Positions 33,377-42,564 of a stretch of DNA of 64,000 nucleotides are shown here, piece after piece. Position numbers and translations under genes: made by a program. Source of the DNA: Lachnospiraceae bacterium (GTDB lineage: Bacteria > Bacillota > Clostridia > Lachnospirales > Lachnospiraceae); the NCBI GenBank assembly GCA_017521605.1, contig JAFXCD010000041.1:1-64000 (forward strand). Reading direction: 5' to 3'. A model generated the notes under the pieces. That model was given only the letters and a program-made list of their open reading frames with translations. It ran no database searches and was not told the origin of the DNA. Every line of letters starts with the position of its first letter. Position 1 is the first letter of the stretch.

Positions 33377-34579
33377 ATGCTGGTTAAAGCGACCTATTTT
33401 CAGAATGATGAAAAGAATCCACTGGTGTATGGGGATGTGGAAATAAGAAATGAAAAGCGTATGCGTCTGCGTGGGGAGGAAGAGAAGGAAGGAATCCTGT
33501 GTGAACCGGTTATGGTAGGCTTTTGCGGTACGGATAATGAACTGATGAATATGGGAAGTCGGGGAGAATTAGGAGCTAAGTTCCCTATAGGTACTAACCG
33601 CCTGATTAATGGCCATGAAGGCATTGTATGGGTGCCTTCTCAGAATCGCTTTGCTATTGTATTGATTCGAGGTGGTAACAGCTATGACCCTACCCGCTAT
33701 ACAGAGGAGGAAACCTATTTTGAATATGGATGCGACCAGGCTGATGGATTATTTGCAGATAAGCAGTATTTTCACCCGGATATGCTGCTGCCTATTCCGG
33801 ACGGATATGTGGAAAATGGTAAACTGAAGCTTTCCTTTGCCAAGAAGATGGTATTTCCGGATCCATTTGCCTGTATGCTGTTTCAGTTAGAGCGTATGGA
33901 GGATTTGGGTAGTGCCCACAACTTCCGTGTGGCTATGCGAAAATATAAATGCAGTGAAGAGGAAGGACGCAAAATTGCAAAAGAAGAGATATTTGATAGA
34001 ACGGTTATCTTCGGGCTGGGAACTACCGGTATGTTTATCGGAGATTTAATATTGCGCAATCACAAGAATGCCAAGGTGCTCTTTGTGGCAAGGAGTGCAG
34101 AGGATTCTCCTAAGGTACAGTTTGCCTTAAAGGAAACCAATGCGGAGTATCTGCAGAATACCTTTGATAGTGAAGAGGAGCTGGCCAAGGCTATTGTGGA
34201 GAAGCTTGGCGGCAGAGCCACTACCTTTATTGGTGTCAGCGGTAGCAATGTGGAGCATAGAATTGCTTTTGAACATAAGGTATTGGGCTGCAATGGTATT
34301 TATAACAGTTTTTCTTTGGGACCGAAGATTACCTTTGATTCCATGCCATTTGGCTTTGAAAATCATTTGATTTTGGCTTCTATTAACTTCCGCCAGGATC
34401 ATATGGAGGAGGCTATTAAGCTTTTGGCAGAGAGTAATTATGATGAAATTGTGGAGCTTATTGACAGGGATGAGTTTACGGCAGATCCGATGGGGGCTTA
34501 TAAGAATAAAATCTATAGCAAGAATGCACCTATGAAGACCGCAGTGATTTGGAACAAGGCCTATGTGGAAGAGGCGTAA
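33377..34579 (+). CDS. Zinc-type MDR sugar dehydrogenase (glucose-dehydrogenase-like)
   Basis: A 400-residue medium-chain dehydrogenase/reductase. The catalytic zinc site is seen in VGFCGTDNEL and LINGHEG, the cofactor-binding Rossmann loop in VIFGLGTTGMFIG, and the overall length and the RFAIVLIRGGNSYDPTRY segment resemble archaeal-type glucose 1-dehydrogenases. The structural zinc lobe with four cysteines is absent, as in that subgroup. It is the first gene of an operon with a mutarotase and a lactonase, so oxidation of an aldose at C1 to a lactone is the likely reaction; by context I suggest L-galactose or L-fucose. AGGAGGA stands 6 bases before ATG 33377. Confidence 0.72.
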   Translation: MLVKATYFQNDEKNPLVYGDVEIRNEKRMRLRGEEEKEGILCEPVMVGFCGTDNELMNMGSRGELGAKFPIGTNRLINGHEGIVWVPSQNRFAIVLIRGGNSYDPTRYTEEETYFEYGCDQADGLFADKQYFHPDMLLPIPDGYVENGKLKLSFAKKMVFPDPFACMLFQLERMEDLGSAHNFRVAMRKYKCSEEEGRKIAKEEIFDRTVIFGLGTTGMFIGDLILRNHKNAKVLFVARSAEDSPKVQFALKETNAEYLQNTFDSEEELAKAIVEKLGGRATTFIGVSGSNVEHRIAFEHKVLGCNGIYNSFSLGPKITFDSMPFGFENHLILASINFRQDHMEEAIKLLAESNYDEIVELIDRDEFTADPMGAYKNKIYSKNAPMKTAVIWNKAYVEEA

Positions 34580-34589
34580 GGGGGAAAAG

Positions 34590-35603
34590 ATGAAGACAGT
34601 ATTAATTGAAAAACCATTTGAAATAGCAGTAACAGATACAGAGATTCCCACACCGGGGGAAGGAGAAGCCCTTTTAAAGGTGCTTTACTGCGGTATTTGT
34701 GGTGCGGATGTATCCAGCTACACAGGCAATCAGCCATTTACCACCTATCCCAGAATCCCGGGGCATGAGTTCAGTGCGCAGATAGTGTCCATTCCGGACA
34801 ATGATAAAGGGCTGAAGCCAGGCGATATTGTTACTGCCAATCCTTATTTTAACTGTGGTACCTGCTATTCCTGTCAACGTGGTTATGTAAACTGTTGTAC
34901 GGATAATCAGACCATGGGCGTTCAGCGCGATGGCAGTTTTAGAGAGTATATTGTAATGCCGGTGGAGCGTATTTATGACGGAAAAGGTTTATCTGCAAAA
35001 GAACTGGCTTTGGTAGAGCCATTTACCATAAGTTATCATGCCTTGCACAGAGCACCTGTGAAACAAGGGGATAAAGTGTTGGTAGTGGGTGCAGGTCCCA
35101 TTGGTTTGTTTGCTCTGATTGCTGCGAAGGCACAGGGGGCAGAGGTGTATGTGGCAGATTTGTTGGATGGCAGACTTGAAAAGGCTTTACATTTCGGAGC
35201 AGATGGCGTAATCAACTCCGGTAAAACCAATATTGTGGAAGAGGCAATGAAGATTACCGGTGGTAATGGTTTTGATGTGTGCGTGGAGGCTTGCGGACTT
35301 TCTTCAACTTTCCTGTCTTGCATCGATTGTGCGGCATTTGCGGCAAATATTATCCTCATTGGTAATGGCAAAAAGGAGACAACCTTCTTACATTCTATAC
35401 TGTTAAAGAAGGAGTTAAATGTATTTGGCAGCCGCAATTCCTATGCAAAGGATTTTGAGGCAGTTATTGATTTGATAGCAGGTGGAGAAGTGGATGTACT
35501 GGATATGGTCAGTGTAGTGTATCCCGTGGATAAAGTGGATGAAGCCTTTAAGGCTTTGGTGGATAACGACGGCAGCCTGTCTAAGGTATTGATTGAACTG
35601 TAG
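34590..35603 (+). CDS. Zinc alcohol dehydrogenase, L-galactonate-5-dehydrogenase-like
   Basis: A 337-residue zinc MDR enzyme of the threonine/sorbitol/galactonate dehydrogenase type. Catalytic zinc: CGICGADV and IPGHEFSA. Structural zinc: four cysteines in CGTCYSCQRGYVNCC. NAD-binding loop: VVGAGPIGLFAL. E. coli LgoD (YjjN), which oxidises L-galactonate to D-tagaturonate, is in this group, and the next gene is a tagaturonate reductase, which would use that product directly. GGGGGAAAA precedes ATG 34590, 10 bases after the first dehydrogenase. Confidence 0.72.
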   Translation: MKTVLIEKPFEIAVTDTEIPTPGEGEALLKVLYCGICGADVSSYTGNQPFTTYPRIPGHEFSAQIVSIPDNDKGLKPGDIVTANPYFNCGTCYSCQRGYVNCCTDNQTMGVQRDGSFREYIVMPVERIYDGKGLSAKELALVEPFTISYHALHRAPVKQGDKVLVVGAGPIGLFALIAAKAQGAEVYVADLLDGRLEKALHFGADGVINSGKTNIVEEAMKITGGNGFDVCVEACGLSSTFLSCIDCAAFAANIILIGNGKKETTFLHSILLKKELNVFGSRNSYAKDFEAVIDLIAGGEVDVLDMVSVVYPVDKVDEAFKALVDNDGSLSKVLIEL

Positions 35604-35649
35604 ACCCCGGTGAGAAGGTGCACGGTTGAAGGCGCAGAAAGGAAAAAGT

Positions 35650-36975
35650 ATGAAAGAAACTATAATTCAATTTGGCGAAGGAGGATTTTTAAGAAGCTTC
35701 GCTGATGTGTTTGTACATAAAATGAACGAGCAGGGCTTGTATGATGGTAAGGTGGTAGTGGTACAGCCCATTGCCAAGGGTTTAGTCCCTGTGTTAAATG
35801 AGCAGAAGGGTGTATATCATCAGTTTTTGCGTGGTATTGAAGAGGGCAAAGTAGTAAATGACTATATCAAGGTTACTTCTGTTTCCAGAGGAGTGGATCC
35901 TTATACAGACTTTGCAGAGTATTTGAAGCTGGCACATAATCCGGATATGCATGTGATTATCTCCAATACTACGGAGGCCGGTATTGAATATTTGGGAACA
36001 GAAAGTATTACGGACGCACCACCCAAATCTTTCCCGGCAAAATTGACCGTGCTTTTGTATGAAAGATTCAAACTGGGGATGCCCGGATTTATTATTCTTT
36101 CCTGCGAACTAATTGATAATAACGGTAAGGAGCTTATGGACTGTGTGTTGAAATATGCAGGGCTTTGGGAACTGCCGGAGGCTTTTGTAAAGTGGGTGCA
36201 GGAGAAAAATTATTTCTGTAATACCTTGGTGGACCGTATTTGTACCGGCTATCCCAAGGATGAGGTGGCAGAATTGACCGCTCGTCTGGGAGAAGAAGAT
36301 AGGCTTATGAATACGGCAGAAATCTTTCATCTTTGGGTGATTGAGGGAGATTTTGAGAAAGAGTTTCCTTTGCAGGCAGCAGGTATTAATGTAATCTGGA
36401 CTCCTGATGTGAAGCCTTATAAGAAACGCAAGGTGCGCATTTTAAACGGTGCTCATACCTCCATGGTGCTGGCAGCCAGATTGTATGGTCTGTCCACTGT
36501 AAAGGAATGTCTGGATGATGAATTGGTAAATGCTTTTTTGCATAAGACCATTTTCGAAGAAATCATCCCGACTTTGGGAAATACGCAGGAGGATATTGCT
36601 TTTGGTAAGGCAGTGCTGGAGCGTTTTGCCAATCCTTTTGTGAAGCATCAGCTTTTAAGTATCGCATTGAATTCCGTAAGTAAGTTTAAAGCAAGAGTAT
36701 TGCCTACTATTTTGGAGTATTATGAAGCAGACGGAGTTCTGCCTAAGTGCATGACCTTCTCCTTGGCAGCATTGATTGCATTCTATCGTACAGAGGAAGC
36801 TAATGATAATGAAGATATCACGGAATTTATGAAGACAGCGGAAGTGGCGGATATTTTGAAGAAAGAAAGCTACTGGGGAAGAGATATAAGCTTCATGCTT
36901 CCGGAAGTAGAGAAGTATTTGACCCTGATGAGTGAAAAGGGTATGGGGCAGGCGTTTAGGGAGGTTTTAGCATGA
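35650..36975 (+). CDS. uxaB: Tagaturonate reductase (UxaB-like)
   Basis: A 441-residue enzyme of the mannitol dehydrogenase family. It reduces D-tagaturonate to D-altronate with NADH. Evidence: IIQFGEGGFLRSFADVFVHKMNE (nucleotide-binding start), SNTTEAGIEY, VDRICTGYP, and the C-terminal domain with KVRILNGAHTSMVLAARLYG, which carries the catalytic Lys and Asn/His pattern of the family. ATG 35650 with AGAAAGGA is preferred over an in-frame TTG at 35626. It overlaps uxaA by four bases (ATGA), a coupled arrangement. Confidence 0.88.
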   Translation: MKETIIQFGEGGFLRSFADVFVHKMNEQGLYDGKVVVVQPIAKGLVPVLNEQKGVYHQFLRGIEEGKVVNDYIKVTSVSRGVDPYTDFAEYLKLAHNPDMHVIISNTTEAGIEYLGTESITDAPPKSFPAKLTVLLYERFKLGMPGFIILSCELIDNNGKELMDCVLKYAGLWELPEAFVKWVQEKNYFCNTLVDRICTGYPKDEVAELTARLGEEDRLMNTAEIFHLWVIEGDFEKEFPLQAAGINVIWTPDVKPYKKRKVRILNGAHTSMVLAARLYGLSTVKECLDDELVNAFLHKTIFEEIIPTLGNTQEDIAFGKAVLERFANPFVKHQLLSIALNSVSKFKARVLPTILEYYEADGVLPKCMTFSLAALIAFYRTEEANDNEDITEFMKTAEVADILKKESYWGRDISFMLPEVEKYLTLMSEKGMGQAFREVLA

Positions 36976-38348
36976 AACAGTTAAAAATTCATGCATTGGA
37001 CAATGTGGCGGTGAATGTGGAAACCGGTCACAAGGTGGCGCTAACAGATATTTCCCAGGGAAGCAATGTGATAAAATTTGGTTTCCCAATCGGGCATGCT
37101 ACGAAAGATATTAAAGCGGGAGAAGCGGTTCACACCCACAATGTAAAGACCAATCTGGGAGAAAAGCTGACTTATACCTATGAGCCGGTGCGGTATGAAT
37201 TGCCCTGGGTAGAAGACGGTATCATTAATGCTTATGTGAGGGAAAATGGTGAAATCGGTATTCGTAATGACATCTGGATTGTGAATACAGTGGGGTGTGT
37301 AAACAAGGTGGCGGAAAAGCTGGCTAGTCTGACAGGGGCTTTTGCTTTCCCTCATCCTTACGGCTGTTCCCAGTTGGGGGATGACCACAAATTGACCCAA
37401 CTTGTTCTAAAAGGACTTGTACAGCATCCAAATGCAGGGGGTGTGCTGGTGTTAGGGCTTGGTTGTGAAAATAATAATCTTGCCTCTTTCAAGGAGATTT
37501 TAGGAGAGGTGGACGAACGTCGGGTGAAATTTTTGAATACCCAGGACTGTGAGGATGAGATTGCAGAGGGAGTAAAACTGATTAAGGAATTACAGACCTA
37601 TGCAGAGACTTTTACACGTCAGCCTGTACCCCTTTCTAAATTAAGAGTAGGTTTAAAATGCGGTGGTTCCGATGGATTCTCCGGTATTACAGCCAATCCT
37701 TTGATTGGACAGTTTTCGGACTTGCTAATTGCCTCCGGTGGTAGTACTGTGTTAACAGAAGTGCCGGAAATGTTTGGCGCAGAAACCATTCTTATGAATC
37801 GCTGCAAGGATGAGACTACTTTTGAAAAGACCGTGAAGTTAATTAATGATTTCAAGGATTACTACATCCGCCACAATCAGGTGATTTATGAAAATCCCTC
37901 CCCGGGTAATAAGGCTGGGGGCATTACTACTTTGGAGGAGAAATCCTTGGGCTGTACACAAAAGGGTGGCATGGCACCGGTAGTGGATGTGTTGGATTAT
38001 GGAGATAGAGTAAGTAAGAACGGACTGAATTTGTTAAATGGCCCAGGGAACGATATGGTGGCAGTGACCAATCTGGTGGCAGCAGGCTGCCACATGGTAC
38101 TGTTTTCCACAGGAAGAGGTACTCCACTGGGGGGACCGGTGCCTACTATAAAGATTGCTACGAATCAGACTTTGGCAGAAAAGAAGCGAACCTGGATTGA
38201 CTTTAATGCTGCTCCCACGCTGGAAGGAAAGGATTTGTCCAAGGAGCTGTTGCAATATGTGATAGAAGTGGCAAATGGTCTGGAAACCGCCAATGAGCGG
38301 GAAGGTTACCGGGAAATAGCAATATTTAAGGATGGTGTGACACTTTGA
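36972..38348 (+). CDS. uxaA: Altronate dehydratase (UxaA-like)
   Basis: A 458-residue enzyme of the altronate/galactarate dehydratase family, which converts D-altronate to 2-keto-3-deoxygluconate with a metal ion. An N-terminal SAF domain (about 1-85, ending KAGEAVHTHNVKTNLGE) is followed by the catalytic part with RNDIWIVNTVGCVNKVA, FPHPYGCSQLGDD, LGLGCENN, LKCGGSDGFSGITANPLIG and FSTGRGTPLGGPVPTIKIATN. Both parts are in one chain, as in E. coli UxaA. The related L-fuconate route in other bacteria uses the same family, so substrate specificity rests on the neighbours. It overlaps the amidohydrolase gene by four bases. Confidence 0.9.
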   Translation: MKQLKIHALDNVAVNVETGHKVALTDISQGSNVIKFGFPIGHATKDIKAGEAVHTHNVKTNLGEKLTYTYEPVRYELPWVEDGIINAYVRENGEIGIRNDIWIVNTVGCVNKVAEKLASLTGAFAFPHPYGCSQLGDDHKLTQLVLKGLVQHPNAGGVLVLGLGCENNNLASFKEILGEVDERRVKFLNTQDCEDEIAEGVKLIKELQTYAETFTRQPVPLSKLRVGLKCGGSDGFSGITANPLIGQFSDLLIASGGSTVLTEVPEMFGAETILMNRCKDETTFEKTVKLINDFKDYYIRHNQVIYENPSPGNKAGGITTLEEKSLGCTQKGGMAPVVDVLDYGDRVSKNGLNLLNGPGNDMVAVTNLVAAGCHMVLFSTGRGTPLGGPVPTIKIATNQTLAEKKRTWIDFNAAPTLEGKDLSKELLQYVIEVANGLETANEREGYREIAIFKDGVTL

Positions 38349-39226
38349 GTAAATATGTAATAATCGATGCACATTTGCATCTTTGGAAAAAACAGCAGGG
38401 AATGGTAAACGGTAGACCTGTGTATGCGATAGGCGATGGCAAGAGTAATTTTGGGGGAGAGATTCGCCAGATGATGCCGCCCTATATGAATGATGATGAG
38501 AATACAGTAGAGAGACTTATTGCAAATATGAATTATGCCTGCGTAAATGGTTGTGTGGTAACCCAGGAATACATTGATGGTAATCAGGATGATTATTTGT
38601 TGGAGTCCAAAGCCAAGTATCCGGACAGAATCAAAATCTGCTCTCTTTATGAGGAAAGCCCCGACTTTAGGTTGGAGGGAGTGGATGGTGTCAAAATCTG
38701 TGCAGGAAGACTTGAGGACAAGGATTTAAAGAAACTGCTACCGGTTTTTAAGGAGATTGAGAAGGCCGGAAGGTTTTTGTCTATAGATTTGGCAGACGGT
38801 GATGAGCAGGTTGGGGACATGGAATATCTCATATCTCAATGCCCGAATTTAAAAATTGCTATCGGACATTTCGGTATGGTTACCACGACTGGCTGGCAGA
38901 AGCAGATTGCACTGGCAAAGCACAAAAATGTGTACATTGAAAGTGGTGGATTGACTTGGTTGTTCCATAATGAATTCTATCCCTATCCCTCTGCTATTGA
39001 TGCCATTTTGGAGGCAAGGGAAATCTGTGGTATAGAGAAGCTTATGTGGGGGAGTGACTACCCACGTACCATGACAGACATTACATACATTATGGCAGTA
39101 CGCTTTATAGCAGAATCTGATAATCTGACTGAGGCAGAAAAACGTGCCTTTCTGGGTGAAAACGCAATGAAGTTCTACGGATTTGCGGATATGAAACCTA
39201 TGGAGGCTACACCGAATATGTTGTAA
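38345..39226 (+). CDS. Amidohydrolase-family sugar lactonase (COG3618-like)
   Basis: A 293-residue TIM-barrel amidohydrolase. It has the family start IIDAHLHLW (metal-binding HxH), a barrel histidine in IAIGHFG, and the final aspartate in LMWGSDYPR. COG3618-type members include L-fucono- and L-galactono-lactonases. Its place between the altronate dehydratase and the FucU mutarotase fits opening of an aldonolactone. The start is a TTG at 38345 that overlaps the uxaA stop (TTGA); no ATG lies in frame nearby. Confidence 0.82.
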   Translation: MSKYVIIDAHLHLWKKQQGMVNGRPVYAIGDGKSNFGGEIRQMMPPYMNDDENTVERLIANMNYACVNGCVVTQEYIDGNQDDYLLESKAKYPDRIKICSLYEESPDFRLEGVDGVKICAGRLEDKDLKKLLPVFKEIEKAGRFLSIDLADGDEQVGDMEYLISQCPNLKIAIGHFGMVTTTGWQKQIALAKHKNVYIESGGLTWLFHNEFYPYPSAIDAILEAREICGIEKLMWGSDYPRTMTDITYIMAVRFIAESDNLTEAEKRAFLGENAMKFYGFADMKPMEATPNML

Positions 39227-39301
39227 GGAACGGATTGGCTTGTTTGGACGCAGGATGAAAAATAGGATCCCGTAAGGGAGCATTTACAGGAGGACGAAAA
39301 T

Positions 39302-39742
39302 ATGTTAAAAGGAATATCACCCCTTCTTTCACCCATGCTTTTAAAGGTGTTGTGTGAAATGGGACATGGAGACACGATTGTGATTGCAGATGGTAACTTC
39401 CCGGCTGAAACCATGGGAAAGGAAGGCATCGTCATCCGTATGGATGGTCATGGAGTACCGGAGATTCTGGAAGCCATTTTAGAGGTTTTCCCTCTTGACC
39501 AATATGTGGAAAAGCCTGTATATTTAATGGAGAGAGTGCCCGGGGACAATGCGGACGTTTCTATTTGGAAAACCTATGAGAGCCAGATTGCAAAAGCAGA
39601 AGAGAGAGGTGTAAGCGTTATTGATAAACTGGAGCGCTTTGCATTCTATGAGGAAGCTAAGAAAGCTTATGCGGTAATAGCTACCTCTGAAACAAGCCAG
39701 TATGCTAATGTTATATTGAAGAAAGGATGTGTACTTCTTTAG
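39302..39742 (+). CDS. fucU: FucU/RbsD-family sugar mutarotase
   Basis: A 146-residue protein of the RbsD/FucU family, which interconverts anomers of L-fucose, ribose or similar sugars. The family pattern is clear: LSPMLLKVLCEMGHGDTIVIADGNFPAE with its conserved His and Asp, ending in TSETSQYANVILKKGCV. The FucU branch also accepts L-galactose, which differs from L-fucose only at C6. It closes the operon 75 bases after the lactonase, with its own AGGAGG. It would supply the correct anomer to the first dehydrogenase. Confidence 0.9.
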   Translation: MLKGISPLLSPMLLKVLCEMGHGDTIVIADGNFPAETMGKEGIVIRMDGHGVPEILEAILEVFPLDQYVEKPVYLMERVPGDNADVSIWKTYESQIAKAEERGVSVIDKLERFAFYEEAKKAYAVIATSETSQYANVILKKGCVLL

Positions 39743-39806
39743 TATAATTGGTGATAGAAAGTCTGTGGGCATGAATTCATATTGCAGATAAAGGGGAGAT
39801 AGAATT

Positions 39807-41114
39807 ATGAAAAAAAGAAGTGGTTTATTGTGTGTGTTATTTATTATGATTATGCTGTGTACAGCATGTGGTAAAGAAACCGGTCAGGAAACGACGGGAA
39901 ATGACGAGGGTGTCAATTTTCGGGATGAAAATGTGTTTGCAACCAATGAAGAGCTTTTTGATTTTGTAATGGAAAATTGGAAAAATCATACTGAGGATGC
40001 CATATATGAGTATACAGGAAAAGAGATACAGACATTAATGAGTAAGGAGGATTTTACCGGTGTTTTCCAGAGACTTTCTGTCATTGGCGGAGAACTGCTG
40101 AGCGTTTCTGAACCGCAGGTTACTTCTTCCTTCGGAACGGATGTGTATACCGCAGTTGTAGAATTCAAAAATGTAACATTGAACTTAACTGTTTCCATGA
40201 AAGTGGCGAAAATATCCGGTTTTACTTACAATATCCATTTTAAGGATACCTTCGAAATACGTCATGATAATAATATTGTAGAAAAACATTTTGTTTTCAA
40301 AAACGATGGATGTGAGCTGAATGCGGTATATACTTATGTGGATGATGGAGAAAAGCACCCGGCGGTTCTGCTGATTGCCGGTTCCGGTCCCAGTGATTAC
40401 AATGAGACTATCGGTTTACTTTCACCCTTTCAGGATATTGCACAGGGATTGGCACAAAGAGGAGTAAATTCCCTTCGACTGGACAAGCGAACTTTGAATG
40501 GTACCCCCAATACCAAGGTGGGAGTGGAGGAGGAATATTTTGCAGATTGTCGAGAAGCCATTGCTTTTCTGAAAGAGCAAAATATTAGTAACTTGTATTT
40601 GTTGGGACATAGTCTGGGAGGACAGATAGCTCCGGAATTGGCAGCAAAGGATGAAGATATTGATGGTATGATATTGTTTAACAGTACTCCACGTCATCTG
40701 GCAGATTTGGCCTGTGATCAGTATATTGCCATGGACCCTGGAAACAAGAATACATATATTGCCTGTGCAGAAGAAGCAAAGAAGGTACAGAATATGGAAT
40801 CGGAAGTAAGATACTATTTCGGAGCGGACGACTATTATTGGTCTACCTACAATTTGTTAGATACTATTGAAAGCATAAAGGCTGCTAACATTAATACACT
40901 GATTATTAACAGTACTTATGATAATCAGATTTTTCAGACCGATATAGATATATGGAAAGAACAGTTAGAAGATGATGAAAATGTGACAATTCATGTATAT
41001 GAGGATATCAGTCATTTTGGATATAAAATAGATACCAAAAATACGGTATTACTTTACAAAAAGTCGGATTTTCCTGTAGAATTATTGGAGGAGTTTGCCG
41101 GATTTTGTGAGTAA
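39807..41114 (+). CDS. Lipoprotein alpha/beta hydrolase with DUF3887-like domain
   Basis: A 435-residue lipoprotein. The signal peptide ends in the lipobox LCTAC (Cys about residue 21). Residues about 45-140 are a DUF3887-like domain (FVMENWKNHTEDAIYEYTGKE), and about 170-435 an alpha/beta hydrolase with GHSLGGQIAPEL (serine nucleophile), a LLIAGSGPSDYNE oxyanion-type loop and a late histidine in EDISHFGYK. It should be anchored outside the membrane as an esterase or peptidase of unknown substrate. It follows the mutarotase by 64 bases and may be independent; relation to the sugar operon is not shown. Confidence 0.78.
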   Translation: MKKRSGLLCVLFIMIMLCTACGKETGQETTGNDEGVNFRDENVFATNEELFDFVMENWKNHTEDAIYEYTGKEIQTLMSKEDFTGVFQRLSVIGGELLSVSEPQVTSSFGTDVYTAVVEFKNVTLNLTVSMKVAKISGFTYNIHFKDTFEIRHDNNIVEKHFVFKNDGCELNAVYTYVDDGEKHPAVLLIAGSGPSDYNETIGLLSPFQDIAQGLAQRGVNSLRLDKRTLNGTPNTKVGVEEEYFADCREAIAFLKEQNISNLYLLGHSLGGQIAPELAAKDEDIDGMILFNSTPRHLADLACDQYIAMDPGNKNTYIACAEEAKKVQNMESEVRYYFGADDYYWSTYNLLDTIESIKAANINTLIINSTYDNQIFQTDIDIWKEQLEDDENVTIHVYEDISHFGYKIDTKNTVLLYKKSDFPVELLEEFAGFCE

Positions 41115-41188
41115 CGATTTCTTTATGTAAATGGAGTAGTCTTTGGGAAGGTGTTTGTGATAATACAGACATAAAGGAGGTATGGTTT

Positions 41189-41443
41189 ATGTTTGATTTT
41201 CTGAAAAGCAGTAAACACGGTGGATTGGAAGTATATCTGGAACGCATTCAGATGAATATGGAAAATAATTATAAGGATGCGGCACAGATGAATCTGAACG
41301 AGATGGAAGAACTGTTCAAACAGCTGTCAGAGGCCGGTAAGCTGAATGACAAACAGAAGGAACGATATGAAAGCTTGATTCATTCCTTACGTATTCGTAT
41401 GAAGAATTTTACGCATAAGGACCAGAAACCTTATTGGACTTAA
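41189..41443 (+). CDS. Hypothetical helical protein
   Basis: An 84-residue, charged, helical protein of no family that I know (MFDFLKSSKHGGLEVYLERI at the start, KNFTHKDQKPYWT at the end). AAAGGAGG lies before the ATG, and a strong bidirectional terminator follows, so it is probably a real gene. The helix pattern suggests a small coiled-coil or bundle. No operon partner is apparent. Confidence 0.65.
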   Translation: MFDFLKSSKHGGLEVYLERIQMNMENNYKDAAQMNLNEMEELFKQLSEAGKLNDKQKERYESLIHSLRIRMKNFTHKDQKPYWT

Positions 41444-41456
41444 ACTATAATCGTGA

Positions 41457-41484
41457 AAAAAGACCGGATATGCTCCGGTCTTTT
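41457..41484. terminator. Bidirectional terminator between convergent genes
   Basis: AAAAGACCGGA (41458-41468) and TCCGGTCTTTT (41474-41484) form a perfect 11-bp stem with a 5-base loop, A-run on one side and T-run on the other. It serves both the 84-residue gene and the convergent minus-strand gene. Confidence 0.88.
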
Positions 41485-41498
41485 GTTATTCTGTGTCA

Positions 41499-42413
41499 TT
41501 ATTCAGCATCAGGACGGAATTTATCCGGATCCCAATCTTCATCGAAATAGAACTCATTATAATACATATTTACGTTTTCCTCTTCTTCATCAACTCCGAA
41601 GGTAACAACTATAAAAGACGTTGCTTCTTCATCTTCCAATTGTTGGTATGCATCCTCCATTGCGAAGGTGATTAGGAGGTCTTCATCTAATGAGTTAGAA
41701 TATTTTTTGAAAATTTCTTCTAACTGCTCATAGGTATGGCAGGTTCTGAAAAAATCCCCGTTGAAACGTGTACCAAATGCTTGATGGTGAGGGGTAAATT
41801 TCATCAAAACTCCGCCAATAGTCGGGTTTGCAGAGTATTCAACCTCTTTTAATTCGTCCAATTGTTTTTCATAATCAGAAAAATCAAGGGGTTTTCCGTT
41901 TACAAAAACAGCTGTATATCCGTAATCGCAGCCAAGTTGTATGGGAGAGTCTGTTTCAATGAAAGTATCACTATCAAGTTTTTCGATATCTTCTGTGGAT
42001 GATATGCCGAAATCAGAACGAATCTCGTTGTCTTCCATATCGTAGAAATAAAATACTTTAGAGATTAGGTTTCCATGTTCATCTATCATCTCTTCCGCTA
42101 TATCGGAATAGAACCTGTCGGTCCGGTCTTTTTCTTCTGCAAAAATATCACCTGCGTTTATAAGGCCACCGGAACCATTAATGAATTTACCGTCTTCATC
42201 ATATAATTGATAACTTCCTGAGGGACGGTATACATCAATGTCATCTTCGATCATCTTTCCTACAACAACTTGAAAATTTTTAGACAGATCATATTTCTGT
42301 CCTTCCACAGTAATTATGTTTGGCTGCTTCTTTCCGAAAAAGATAAAAGCAATAACACCACCGACGATACACAATATCAGTATGAGTAATACTATTTTTG
42401 TTTTTTTCTTCAT
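41499..42413 (-). CDS. Membrane-anchored hypothetical protein
   Basis: A 304-residue protein with an N-terminal signal anchor (about 3-24, KIVLLILILCIVGGVIAFIFF) and an acidic extracellular part rich in Asp, Glu and Tyr. I recognise no family or catalytic motif. The second ATG (42413) is chosen because GGGGGAA lies between the two possible starts. It stands alone on the minus strand, divergent from the EamA transporter. The C-terminal third (EEEENVNMYYNEFYFDED) is strongly acidic. Confidence 0.6.
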   Translation of the reverse strand: MKKKTKIVLLILILCIVGGVIAFIFFGKKQPNIITVEGQKYDLSKNFQVVVGKMIEDDIDVYRPSGSYQLYDEDGKFINGSGGLINAGDIFAEEKDRTDRFYSDIAEEMIDEHGNLISKVFYFYDMEDNEIRSDFGISSTEDIEKLDSDTFIETDSPIQLGCDYGYTAVFVNGKPLDFSDYEKQLDELKEVEYSANPTIGGVLMKFTPHHQAFGTRFNGDFFRTCHTYEQLEEIFKKYSNSLDEDLLITFAMEDAYQQLEDEEATSFIVVTFGVDEEEENVNMYYNEFYFDEDWDPDKFRPDAE

Positions 42414-42564
42414 AATAATTTCCCCCATTTAAGAAAGTAGTTTATCCTGCTAAAGCATAACATTATATTTATAAAAATGCAAACAGAAGTAAATGTTTAC
42501 AAATGATGAGCTTATGTGTCATAATGACTAATAAAATGCTTAATAAGGAATTGGAGTAATGGGT

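Noticed and set aside
39807-41114. Lipoprotein hydrolase as a seventh gene of the sugar pathway
   Set aside because: It has no role in the proposed pathway and a different cellular location; proximity alone is not enough.
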